This document shows positions 6,815 to 15,177 of a stretch of DNA of 19,211 nucleotides, in pieces. A model generated the notes under the pieces. It was not told where the DNA came from and made no database searches. It worked only from the letters and a program-made list of their open reading frames with translations. A program made the translations under genes and the position numbers. The DNA is from CAYRMV01 sp964425255 (GTDB lineage: Bacteria > Bacteroidota > Bacteroidia > Flavobacteriales_D > Crocinitomicaceae). The stretch covers positions 1 through 19,211 of the forward strand of contig CAYRMV010000057.1 in the NCBI GenBank assembly GCA_964425255.1, given 5' to 3'. Numbering within the stretch: the first letter of the stretch is position 1; every line of letters starts with the position of its first letter.

Positions 6815-7672
6815 CTATTTTTCGAACATAGTTGTCCTTTCTGAATCAAACAACCACCAACCCTCCACCACATTTTCCTTCATCTCCTCCAAAGTCTTAA
6901 ACAGAAAATACTCTTTTGCCAGTGTAAAATGATCGTCTTCTGAAAGTCTTTTCATGGTCTGAATTTTACAACTTTCAAGTTCGAAAACACACAAGACCCT
7001 TGACCCGTAATCGAGTCAAAATTGTTTGCTTGGTTGTCCGTCTTTGAGTGCCAATAGGTGCTGAAGCAATGATTTGTGGACACGTTGTACATTCATTCCG
7101 TTATACAGTTCAATGGCATAGAGTTCTTTTCTCGTTGGAGTTTGAAGCATACATATAGCATCGGCAATCAAGTAGTCATTTTCTCCGAAAGGAATATAAG
7201 TTTCAGCCCTGAATCATTTTGTTTTTCAAGTGGATAGTTTATCAAAATACACTAAAAAAAAGAGTAACTCGAAGTTATTAGCGATTGCCCATTGATGAAA
7301 TAAGATCTGAATATCAATGGTGTACATTCTATGGGAATAGTCTTGTGCAAAAAGAATAGTATCCCTTTTGGGAAACCTAATGGACTCAGTTGTATGTAAA
7401 CGCTCTTGTATGAGATTCGCACCGTGGGAAGTCAAAAAATGGATACTTTCGAGTTTCCCTATTTTTGGATTTACTCCAAAGCTAGTAGAACCTACAAGCG
7501 GATTTTTCCGATACCTGAGTTCAGAGATTTGTTTGTTGAGATTTGCCCTGTCACTCATAATTCACAAACGAAGCATTTGTCCTGTAGTAAGATACTTATA
7601 ACGAGCTAAACTCAGTAAGATTTTCTCCTGAGAAGGAGAAAGTGTTTTGAAAAAAAGTCTTTTGGTAAGCAT
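6815..7672 (-). CDS. replication-relaxation family protein, TGA read as glycine
   Basis: A 285-residue protein when TGA is glycine (four sites: after MLRL, after DKLST, before FRAETY, after PSKQF); in the standard code it falls into four pieces. The N terminus (LSPSQEKILLSLARYKYLTTGQMLRL) is the winged-helix opening of the replication-relaxation family, DNA-binding proteins of plasmids and integrative elements, often next to VirD4-like coupling genes. The C-terminal part (RVLCVFELESCKIQTM, then YFLFKTLEEMKE) fits the family's end. Start ATG at 7672, stop TAG. It lies downstream of the coupling ATPase on the same strand but behind that gene's terminator. Real protein and code are convincing; the precise role in transfer is inferred from family. 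Confidence 0.8.
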
Positions 7673-7680
7673 GATGTATG

Positions 7681-7716
7681 TTACTAAAAAATAAAAAGGC
7701 ATAAAGAGCCTTTTGT
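7681..7716 (-). terminator. intrinsic terminator of the VirD4-like gene
   Basis: On the minus strand, AAAAGGC - TCTTTAT - GCCTTTT followed by TATTTTTTAG. It lies 17 bases past the stop of the coupling ATPase, between it and the replication-relaxation gene. Confidence 0.75.
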
Positions 7717-7732
7717 TTTATAACAACAAGAA

Positions 7733-9100
7733 TTAGAGTTTAAACTTAGGTTTGAAAATATCCGTGGACTCTGTGGTGTTTTGAGATCAAGTAGCTGACA
7801 AATCCGTTTCTTTCGTGTCCCTGTAGAGTGAATTTTGACAAAGAAGCTGCTGTTTTAATTTTGCCTGTTCCTTTTTGGAGAGAAAATATCTTTTGGGATG
7901 TTGTAATAAAAAATCGGGACTTTTAATTTTTACTGCGGGATAATGGTCTTGTTTGAGATAAAAATGAAAAGGTGCAAGAAACCTCAACGCATTGAAAGAT
8001 ACCCCTAAATCACCTGCCTGAGCCTTCAAGGCTTCCAAACCAGCGATTCAAACAAGTTTTACCGCTGTATTATTCATCACGCTGTTCTTGAGTGAAACAG
8101 GAAGTTGGTTGATACTTTGTGTTCCTACAATCAGATGCACTTTGTATTTTCTTGCTTCGGTAAACAAGGTCTCCATACTGGTTCATCCCGTGGCTAAATT
8201 ATGAAACTCATCCATGATGAGATAGGTTGGTTTTCTTGATTTTTCAGATTGATAGGCTCTTTGCAAAGCATAACTCAAAAGCGTAGCTGAAATAAACTTT
8301 CAAAGTGCTTTACTGGTATCGTCTCACAATTTTCATTTGGAGAGGTTTACGAGGATAATTTTCCCCTCTTGCATTTCTTTTTTCCAATCGAAATGGCAGG
8401 GTCAGTTCATCGTCTGATAAAAATGATAGTTGTTTTGAAGGTGTTGCAGTCTAGTGAACACTGCCAGTTTGGTAGCACCATATTTTTTGTTTTGAAAGGC
8501 ATTTGCAAAGAAATTTCTGTAGACAAGATGTTTTGCTTTTTTTCAGTGATCGATTCGTTTTTGGTTGGTCTGATCGTTCATGAAATCCTGTAAATCCGAT
8601 AATCCACATTTTCAATGTGAAAATAGAACCGCTAAACAAGGTTTTAGGATCGTTTCCATTTGCAAGGACATTCCTGTTTCGGGAATAAGTTCAGCAAAGG
8701 TCTTGGCTCGTTGCTGTGCCAGTAAGTCCACCATCACTGGGTCAGCTACACGCTGTCGAAAAGGATTGATGCACGGGATTTTATCTTTTTGCCATACGGG
8801 ATCGATGTAAATAAGACGATCAGGCTTTAGGTCGTTGAGACGGAAGGCAAAGACACGCTCCGCCAAATCTCCATGTGGGTCTAAAAGAATAATGGAGTAT
8901 TGTTTTCTTTTGTGCGAAAGGTATTGCAGTTGATACAACAACGATTGGAGGAATACAGATTTACCCGATCAGGTTCTTCCTGTAATGATGAGATGTCTTT
9001 TGATGGCGTGAAGATGAAGTTCGGATATGTACCTCGGTTTCAAAAAATACAGATTCACAGTTCTTGCCACAGACTTTAGAAAACGTTTCAACAAGTGCAT
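7733..9100 (-). CDS. VirD4/TraG-like coupling ATPase, TGA read as glycine
   Basis: A 455-residue P-loop ATPase of the VirD4/TraD class, which feeds DNA-protein complexes into a type IV secretion channel at the membrane. Walker A is GRTGSGKS at 41-48 and its second glycine (Gly44) is a TGA codon. Later come LLDPHGD, INPF, the family's NLSKGKLGDDTSKALGKF segment (three of its glycines are TGA), Walker B LIMDEFHN and VGTQSINQL. I count ten in-frame TGA codons, none acceptable as a stop. The stop is TAA at 7733-7735. Start uncertain: ATG at 9100 is the first methionine, but the frame is open to 9184 with a TTG there, and no membrane segments precede Walker A, so the 5' end may be truncated. Confidence 0.85.
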
Positions 9101-9548
9101 TTTTGTACAAGCAGAAAATAAAGCGAAGGTGCTACATATCTGTTTCACATCAAATTGCAAGTCCTTTAAGAATTTAAGTTTCAAAACTACACCTATTGGT
9201 GCATACCGTTTTGAATACGTTTATAACTACCTTTTTGAGAACCTCTAAAGGAGATTAGAAATGCACCAATACTCCAATCAATACTTCTGTTTTTTCGAGA
9301 AAGAACCCCTGCATTATTCACCTTATTTTATTCAATTTTTGTCATTGACATTTTTAGAAAATGTAAAGCGGAGTTGTGTTTGATTCGCTTGCAAAAGGAC
9401 TAAAAATCCGTACAAGCACCACCGCCGAAGAATATATCAAATCACATAAAACAAAAATGTAAAGCAAACAGGAAAAGTAAAAGATACAGGATTAATTCCT
9501 GATAACGGCTATCTGATACAGACCTCAATTTAGTAATTAGAAAACAGT
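9101..9548. other. disordered region with gene fragments
   Basis: No complete gene is convincing. Frame 9101-9184 extends the coupling ATPase without an ATG. Minus-strand text around 9205-9290 reads as short broken frames (LEVLKKVVINVFKTVC among them). On the plus strand a short frame at 9376-9462 gives VFDSLAKGLKIRTSTTAEEY and stops at TAA; a second stretch before 9535 gives GKVKDTGLIPDNGYLIQTS in another frame. They look like the remains of genes cut by a rearrangement between the minus-strand and plus-strand halves of the element. No strong promoter was found for the plus-strand cluster. Confidence 0.4.
9194..9271. repeat. 11-bp inverted repeat
   Basis: TATTGGTGCAT at 9194-9204 is repeated inverted as ATGCACCAATA at 9261-9271, perfect over 11 bases with 56 bases between. 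It lies just upstream of the coupling ATPase gene and may be an operator or the edge of a rearrangement. Confidence 0.5.
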
Positions 9549-9779
9549 ATGGAAAACAAAATTGGAAAAACAATCAATTTGGAATTGACGGGTATTGATG
9601 GCAATGCCTATGCTATTATGGGAACATTCTCCAGACAGGCAAGACGTGAAGGTTGGACAGAACAGGAAATTGAGCTTGTGCTTGAGGAAGCCAAAAGTGG
9701 TAACTACGATCACTTGCTTTCTACCATCATGGTGTATTGCGAACCAAAAGACAAGGAAGACGAAAACTTTAACCTTTAA
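9549..9779 (+). CDS. small conserved mobile-element protein
   Basis: A 76-residue protein of a type common on phages and plasmids, with pattern GNAYAIMGTFSRQARREGW and ending SGNYDHLL plus a tail. I recognise the pattern but not a function. It opens a run of seven plus-strand genes with short gaps (10 bases to the next), each starting ATG without a clear ribosome binding site. All six glycines are GGN codons, in contrast to the TGA-rich genes on both sides. Stop TAA. Confidence 0.7.
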   Translation: MENKIGKTINLELTGIDGNAYAIMGTFSRQARREGWTEQEIELVLEEAKSGNYDHLLSTIMVYCEPKDKEDENFNL

Positions 9780-9789
9780 AAACAAAAAC

Positions 9790-10242
9790 ATGAAACAAAA
9801 CATCTTAGAATTCTATGACGATCTCACTAATGCGATTGACAGGGCTGTTTGGTTGCAATTTGAGCATAGAAAAGAAGGGAAACTATTTGTGGTTTATGAT
9901 GGTCCCGACAATGATTTTGCTGTTTCTGATTTGGATACAGCAAACCAAATGGATATGGATCATCACTTTTATCCGCTGGTGGATGACTACAAAAATCTTT
10001 CGTATGAAAGACTTCAAGAGATTAAGCAAAAGTCATTCCTACTCAAGCATTGGGAAGATCTGATTGGAAGGTTCTCAGTTATTGAAGCGGAACTCCTCCG
10101 TTTTATTATTCAGTATCAAATTCCAGTAGAAAAAATCATTCGTCACGAGCTATCGGATCGTGGTTTTGACGAGAACAATCAATGGGTGGGCTTCGATGCT
10201 TCCAAAGCAATTTGGCAGAAAGACGATTCAAAAAGTTTGTAA
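9790..10242 (+). CDS. hypothetical protein of the small-gene cluster
   Basis: A 150-residue acidic protein, ATG at 9790, 10 bases after the previous gene. No transmembrane segment. The C-terminal part (IIRHELSDRGFDENNQWVGF) has the look of a short conserved module seen in mobile-element proteins, but I cannot name it. The N-terminal half contains VYDGPDNDFAV and is otherwise without known motifs. Stop TAA. No in-frame TGA. Function unknown. Confidence 0.65.
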   Translation: MKQNILEFYDDLTNAIDRAVWLQFEHRKEGKLFVVYDGPDNDFAVSDLDTANQMDMDHHFYPLVDDYKNLSYERLQEIKQKSFLLKHWEDLIGRFSVIEAELLRFIIQYQIPVEKIIRHELSDRGFDENNQWVGFDASKAIWQKDDSKSL

Positions 10243-10258
10243 AAAGAAATTAATTCCC

Positions 10259-10867
10259 ATGAACACAATGCACTTAAAAAAAACAAAAAAGCGTTTGGTT
10301 ACGCAGTATTTCTTAGGAAAATTGCGTCAAATTATGCAAACAGATGCAGTCAATCCAATCGATAACGTGTTTTTATCGATTTATTCCAGAGACGAACTTT
10401 TGGACATTATCAAATGGTTGTATATTCCAACAGTACCTGAATGGATCAGATTTGAAGAGATGGACAAAGCAGGTTTGTTGGAAGTTATTGGAGATGACTT
10501 TCATATTCTCTGTTATGAAATGGAGCAGGCAAATTTGGAACTATATGAAAGTATACACATTACACCCAAAAGAGTCCGTGAAACCTTGCAACAACTTGAA
10601 TTGGAAACGCACTATCTGATGGAAAAACCGATCGATCAATGGGATGAATACGATTCTGCAAATTACCAAGCACTCTCACGTAGAGCGGGTAACCCTATGG
10701 CTGTATTTGGGATCTACGATAGTTCTGTAAAAGAAGAAGACAAATACTGTGTCACAACTCCTCCACCAACATTTTTCATCACGCAACAAGAAGCATTTAA
10801 TGCATTGGATGAATTAATAGAAACTGGAAAATTTAAAAAAGAGCAAATCAAAATAATGATGTTGTAA
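10259..10867 (+). CDS. hypothetical protein, paralog of the gene at 11656
   Basis: A 202-residue protein. ATG at 10259 was chosen (a second ATG follows at 10268); it lies 16 bases after the previous stop. Residues about 40-90 carry FLSIYSRDELLDIIKWLYIP and AGLLEVIGDDFHILCYE, which align with FLRFFSRKDLIDIIS and AQLLELIGDDTYVISYF of the protein at 11656-12078. The rest contains a segment, NPMAVFGIYDSS, and a basic C terminus. The shared module suggests an internal duplication; its function is not known to me. Stop TAA, no in-frame TGA. Confidence 0.65.
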   Translation: MNTMHLKKTKKRLVTQYFLGKLRQIMQTDAVNPIDNVFLSIYSRDELLDIIKWLYIPTVPEWIRFEEMDKAGLLEVIGDDFHILCYEMEQANLELYESIHITPKRVRETLQQLELETHYLMEKPIDQWDEYDSANYQALSRRAGNPMAVFGIYDSSVKEEDKYCVTTPPPTFFITQQEAFNALDELIETGKFKKEQIKIMML

Positions 10868-10889
10868 ACGTTGAACTAAAACCAAATCA

Positions 10890-11117
10890 ATGAGAAAAGA
10901 CTACATGAAACAAGTACTGATATTGGATGACAAACTCCATCAATCATACCTTGAAAGTTTTAAAGAAGAACCGTTGAGTTTTTGGGACTTTGTCAATTTT
11001 ATGCTCGGTTCATTGTATGATGAGGATCATATTGTTGATGATATAATTCCCAATATCGACGCTTCGAAAGTGATCATTATTTACCAAATGAAAATGTTTA
11101 ATAAATTAAAAACATGA
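10890..11117 (+). CDS. small hypothetical protein
   Basis: A 75-residue acidic protein (LGSLYDEDHIVDDIIPNID), unknown. It ends TGA inside an ATGA overlap with the next gene, the classic standard-code coupling. If TGA were glycine it would gain only two residues (Gly, Thr) before TAA at 11121-11123. No other TGA in frame. A second ATG five codons in is an alternative start. Confidence 0.55.
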   Translation: MRKDYMKQVLILDDKLHQSYLESFKEEPLSFWDFVNFMLGSLYDEDHIVDDIIPNIDASKVIIIYQMKMFNKLKT

Positions 11118-11308
11118 ACATAATTTATGCAATTCTACTTGCAGACAAGCAAGGTAACTTCGATTGGGTTTATACAGCACCCAAACCATATTATGAAACA
11201 AGAGAAGAAGCCGAAAAAATCCGTCAAGAACTGATTGAACAAGAAGAGACAATCACTGAGGATAATTCCAAAGTTCAAAAACTTTGGACATTGCCTTCTA
11301 AAAAGTAA
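11114..11308 (+). CDS. small hypothetical protein
   Basis: A 64-residue protein overlapping the previous gene's TGA by four bases. N terminus is hydrophobic-to-neutral (MNIIYAILLADKQGNFDWVY), followed by an acidic helix with many glutamates (ETREEAEKIRQELIEQEE). It resembles short cargo proteins of plasmids. Stop TAA. Function unknown. Confidence 0.5.
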   Translation: MNIIYAILLADKQGNFDWVYTAPKPYYETREEAEKIRQELIEQEETITEDNSKVQKLWTLPSKK

Positions 11309-11338
11309 AGTAATCAAAATTCCATAAAAACAACATAT

Positions 11339-11623
11339 ATGAAAGCAACAAAAAGGCTTATCACTTCTGTTTGGACACTCGAGTATGAACTCGTCGAAGC
11401 AAACAAAGTCAAAATTCTCAATTATTCGAGAATAGATCGACAAGGATATGAACAAGAAAGTGAACTTCCCCAATGTGAGTTAATTGAATCGGATGAACGC
11501 GTTGTTACTCAAGTACTCTTAAAACCTTTTAAATCGGGAGAATGGGTAAATCATGAGAATGCAACGGAAGTATATGAAGTTGTAAATCCACAATACATCT
11601 TCAGCTATTCAGCTATGGAGTAA
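11339..11623 (+). CDS. small hypothetical protein
   Basis: A 94-residue protein, ATG at 11339, 30 bases after the previous stop, rich in charged and aromatic residues with an expected beta-strand content (SVWTLEYELVEANKVKILNY). No motif recognised. Stop TAA; both glycines are GGN. Confidence 0.55.
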   Translation: MKATKRLITSVWTLEYELVEANKVKILNYSRIDRQGYEQESELPQCELIESDERVVTQVLLKPFKSGEWVNHENATEVYEVVNPQYIFSYSAME

Positions 11624-11655
11624 ATAAAAAAGTAAAATAATTAAAAATCAAGCGT

Positions 11656-12078
11656 ATGGAAGAAAGTAAAAAAGCACTGATGAAGATTTTCTCATCCGTG
11701 TTAAGAGAACGAGCGAAATCTGAAACTGAATTCAAGGAAATCAGTTTGGAGTTCCTGAGATTCTTTTCAAGAAAGGATTTGATCGATATCATTAGTAACA
11801 AAATTTACAATGGTAAAGTTCCCGAAGAACACAACATCGCTGAACTTGAAAATGCTCAATTACTTGAGCTTATCGGAGATGATACATACGTTATTTCGTA
11901 TTTCACAGAACGATGGAGTGTTGAATCGCAATCACTGCCTCTAAAACCTGCCGAGGCGTTTAAAAAATCCTTGGAGCAAAAGCGGAAAGAGCGATTGGAA
12001 AAGAAATCAAAGGAGCAAAGTGATAAAAAGGAATCGGACGAAAAGAAAGAAACAAAACAAACTGTTGAGAATTCTTGA
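11656..12078 (+). CDS. hypothetical protein with charged tail, paralog of the gene at 10259
   Basis: A 140-residue protein. Residues about 28-75 match the module of the gene at 10259 (FLRFFSRKDLIDIIS and LLELIGDDTYVISYF). From about 100 to the end it is a lysine/glutamate-rich tail (KKSLEQKRKERLEKKSKEQ), probably a disordered or helical extension. The annotated stop is TGA; read as glycine the protein would gain three residues (GHS) and end at TAA at 12085-12087, at the base of a strong terminator. Last gene of the small-gene cluster. Function unknown. Confidence 0.6.
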   Translation: MEESKKALMKIFSSVLRERAKSETEFKEISLEFLRFFSRKDLIDIISNKIYNGKVPEEHNIAELENAQLLELIGDDTYVISYFTERWSVESQSLPLKPAEAFKKSLEQKRKERLEKKSKEQSDKKESDEKKETKQTVENS

Positions 12079-12084
12079 CACTCC

Positions 12085-12115
12085 TAAATGGCTTGTTTTA
12101 GCAAGCCATTTTACT
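12085..12115 (+). terminator. intrinsic terminator closing the small-gene cluster
   Basis: AAATGGCTTG - TTTTAG - CAAGCCATTT then TACTTT: a perfect 10-bp stem. It means the in-frame ATG at 12088 lies in the hairpin and is not the start of the methylase gene. Confidence 0.8.
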
Positions 12116-12159
12116 TTGGCGATGAGTTTCAGAGCATATTTTATTCTATTCAAACCACC

Positions 12160-12987
12160 ATGATTACAACCCCAACAACCAAACCAAACGTGATACTAAA
12201 AACACCGATTTCTTACTACGGAGGCAAGCAGAATATGCTCAAAGACATTATGCCATTAATCCCTGAACACAACATTTACATTGAACCTTACTTCTGAGGA
12301 TGAAGTTTGTTTTGGGCGAAGAAACCAGCAGAATGCGAAGTTATCAATGACATCAATATGAACGTAGTGAACTTCTACGAAGTTCTCAAAAACAAGGGAG
12401 CGAAACTGGAAAGAAAAATCAAAGACACGCTTCATAGCAGGGAAACATACAGAAAAGCATTACTCATTTATGACTGCCCTCGATTATTTGCCAATGATCC
12501 AGTTATCAGAGCATGGGCATTTTATGTGGCAACCAATCAAGGATTTTTGAACAAAATAGGCAGTCGATGATACGACAAAGAGAGAAGGTCAACTCAGGTA
12601 TTCAGAAACAAGGTTGATCTGTTCGGAAATAACTTAATGGAAAGACTTCGTCATACACAAATCGAGCAAAACGAAGCCCACAAAGTGATCCAAAGCAGAG
12701 ACAGGGAAGATGCATTCATTTATGTAGACCCACCTTACATCGGAACACGTCAATGACATTATGGAGGTTATGAAAAACAACATTTCATCCGTGATTTGGA
12801 TGTACTAGCAACCGTAAAATGAAAATTCCTATTATCTAACTATCCTTCTCAAATACTCAATGAGTACATCATCAAACATAAGCGATATGTGAAGACCTTT
12901 GATAAACCCCTCTCGGCAAGCCATAACAGAAACAGTTGAGCAATCAAAAGAAAAAAAGAAGTGTTAGTTGCGAATTATCCGATTTAG
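12160..12987 (+). CDS. D12-class DNA adenine-N6 methyltransferase (Dam-like), TGA read as glycine
   Basis: A 275-residue Dam/DpnIIA-type methylase transferring methyl groups from SAM to adenine in DNA. Visible: SYYGGKQNML (target/SAM region) near the N terminus, EPYFGGGSLFWAKKPAE at about 42-58 with the FxGxG SAM loop written TTC TGA GGA TGA, VINDIN, and the catalytic DPPY at 190-193. Six TGA codons fall at glycines; standard reading breaks the gene into pieces. Tryptophan in FWAKK is TGG, which excludes TGA=Trp. ATG at 12160 was chosen because the upstream in-frame ATG (12088) is inside the terminator. Stop TAG. On a mobile element it would protect or mark DNA; no cognate nuclease is seen. 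Recognition sequence not determinable. Confidence 0.9.
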
Positions 12988-13018
12988 TAGTAATACTTTA
13001 TCTCGTGAATAAAACAAA

Positions 13019-13168
13019 ATGATAACAAAAGAAGAAGTTAAGGAAGCTAGAGAAATTTTATGAAGTGAGTTTGATACAGTTCCTGACGAAAACATTGAAA
13101 TGATGATTTTCTCATTTAAACTCATTGCAAGAATGATCATCGACGACTTTGAAAAAGAGAGCGGATAA
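13019..13168 (+). CDS. small hypothetical protein, TGA read as glycine
   Basis: A 49-residue acidic protein (MITKEEVKEAREIL, then SEFDTVPDENIEMM) with one in-frame TGA after EIL, read as glycine. It starts 31 bases after the methylase stop and ends with TAA inside the arm of an intrinsic terminator. Short accessory genes of this kind accompany integrases, but I know no function. Confidence 0.55.
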
Positions 13169-13186
13169 ATCGCTCTTTTTTTAGCT
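13158..13186 (+). terminator. intrinsic terminator
   Basis: AGAGCG - GATAAAT - CGCTCT followed by seven T. It overlaps the end of the small gene and separates it from the recombinase gene. Confidence 0.8.
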
Positions 13187-13247
13187 TGATTTTTAGAGAG
13201 AAAATGCCTATCATTTTACCAAACCCATTTATATTATTACGATTTCA

Positions 13248-15032
13248 ATGAACAAAACCACAAAAAGAAAAAACAATAAAGCAGGTTACTTCATAAAACC
13301 CAAGACCGATGAAGAAAGATTCTGAACCAACAAACTCAAAGCGATTATCTATGTAAGGGTTTCGAGTGATGGACAAGTCAATCAGTGACACTGACTAGAG
13401 TCACAGGAATATGCTTGTAGGGAATGGTGTAAAAAGCAAGTGTGATTGGAAATCGAAATAGTAAAAGTGTTCAGGGAAGAAGGTGTGAGTGGTAAATTAA
13501 TGGATCGTAAAGCAATCAATGATGCCATTAGATTTTTGGAAAAAGAAAACAAGAAATATACTAAAATTCACTATTTTGTAGTGACGGATGCTGATCGTAT
13601 TGCAAGACCTGATGATATTGCAGAAGCATTTATGTTGGAACAAAGTATTGAGAGTCATTGAGTCAAAATAATTACTGCAAACAACAAAAGAGACATGGAA
13701 ACAGATGAAGGTAAGTTTTTACATACGATACAATATGCTATTGCAGGACTTGAACGCAGAAAAATATTAAGAAGAACAATGAATGGAAGGCTGAGTAGCT
13801 TAAAAAATGGAGGTCGACCGTTTCCTAATCCACCCGCTTGATATCAAAGAGAAAAACTTCCCAATAGCTGATATATTGACACGATTGATCGGTTAAAATG
13901 ACCAATCATTAAAGAAGGATTGGAACTGTATGCTTACAATCCTCTATTTACTAAATCACAACTTCATAAATTTTGGATTGATAAAGGGTTGAAAACAAAT
14001 CAATCAACATGAAAACTGTATATATCTTTCATCGAAAAAATGTTCAAAGATTATAGGTTATACTTTTATGCTTGATTTATCTATTATCCTGAACGGGAAA
14101 TATTTACTCCCATCAAATGAAAACAGGAATCGCTTATCTCACTTGAAGTGGTAGAAAAAATCATGGAAAAGGAAAAAAACAAAACAGTAAGATCGACATC
14201 ACCTAATTTTGATGAGAAACTAAAAGAGCATCCGCTTAAATGACTTATTACTTGTACCGATTGCAAAAGAAAACTAGGTTGTTATGCGAGTAGAGGAAAG
14301 AAAGGTTGACTATATTATTACTACAATTGTGGTAATAAATATTGCAAAAGAACCAGTATTCGTAAAGAATATTTGGAGTCTGAATTCAAAGAGTTAATTT
14401 CAAAAATGAAACTGTCTAAACCAGTATTTGATTTATACAAAACCCATATTGTAAAGGAGCGAAAATTAAAGTGAACTCCAAATTCGTTAAATCTGCCCCA
14501 GCTACAAGGACAAATTCTTTCTATTCAAGCCAAAATGAAAAAAATAGAAGATAAGATTCTTTCTATTTCAAATGAAAAATTAATTCAACAACTAGAAAAC
14601 GATTGGTCTACACTTGAAACAATGAAAGAAGATATCGAGATGAAGATCACCAATCATAATAAAGAATCTATAGATTTTGAAAAAATGATTACGGAGGCTG
14701 AGTTTCTATTCACAAATCCTGTCCAAAAACGAGAAAAAAGCAATTATGAATTAAGGCAATTACTCTTTAGGGTTTGGTTCGGTTGAGTTTTATTTTATGA
14801 AAAAAACCAGTGATTCCAAACCCCTGAAACTACTGGTCTAAACTATCTTTTCTCATCGAAATGAGATGCAAAAAACCGCGTGATGACACAAGGTGGTACA
14901 CACACAAGGTCAATATCACTCTCAGAGAGCGAACTTGAAAGTATTTTTCTCATCCTCATGGCTCAAAGAAAATACATTGAAGCTATTCATAAAGTGAATG
15001 AAATTCATGGTTTGAATTTGATGGATGATTAA
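13248..15032 (+). CDS. large serine recombinase (integrase), TGA read as glycine
   Basis: A 594-residue large serine recombinase, the enzyme that integrates and excises the element at att sites through a serine-DNA intermediate. Domains: resolvase-type catalytic domain about 30-180 with YVRVSSDGQ (Ser39 nucleophile), GHGLESQE, where both glycines are TGA, and VTDADRIARP; recombinase domain about 200-330; zinc ribbon with CTDC at 336-339 and a second cysteine pair in NCGNKYC; a coiled-coil region about 420-490; C-terminal FYEKN and GFQTP segment. I count 17 in-frame TGA codons of about 38 glycines. Start ATG at 13248, stop TAA. It marks the right-hand part of the element; the att site should be near one end, probably within 15033-15180. 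Confidence 0.9.
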
Positions 15033-15177
15033 AATAAATCGTCATAGGGACAGAGGTTTAAATCAATTTGGAAATTGTAGTTAAATAAGCAGTGATATAA
15101 GCCCATATTGATTATCTACGATTTCATTTTATAATAACAAATACCCTTAAAAACACTACCAACATTATCACTACGAT

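Noticed and set aside
9261..9449. 62-residue frame (with TGA=Gly) after a good GGAG ribosome binding site
   Set aside because: The product has no coherent composition and its start is one arm of the 11-bp inverted repeat. The region looks like scrambled gene ends.
12088..12159. N-terminal extension of the methylase from ATG 12088
   Set aside because: This ATG lies in the stem of an intrinsic terminator, and the family begins close to the ATG at 12160.
6815..15032. In-frame TGA as tryptophan (code 4) or as selenocysteine
   Set aside because: TGG is used for Trp in the same genes, and the TGA positions align with invariant glycines such as Walker A and the FxGxG loop. There are far too many sites for selenocysteine.
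12160..15032. Methylase and recombinase as pseudogenes with many nonsense mutations
   Set aside because: All interruptions are TGA, none TAA or TAG, and the frame never shifts over 828 and 1785 bases. Decay would give mixed stops and frameshifts.
15033..15177. tRNA or att core beside the recombinase gene
   Set aside because: No cloverleaf or GTTCRA T-loop is visible, and no direct repeat shared with the left edge could be found by eye.
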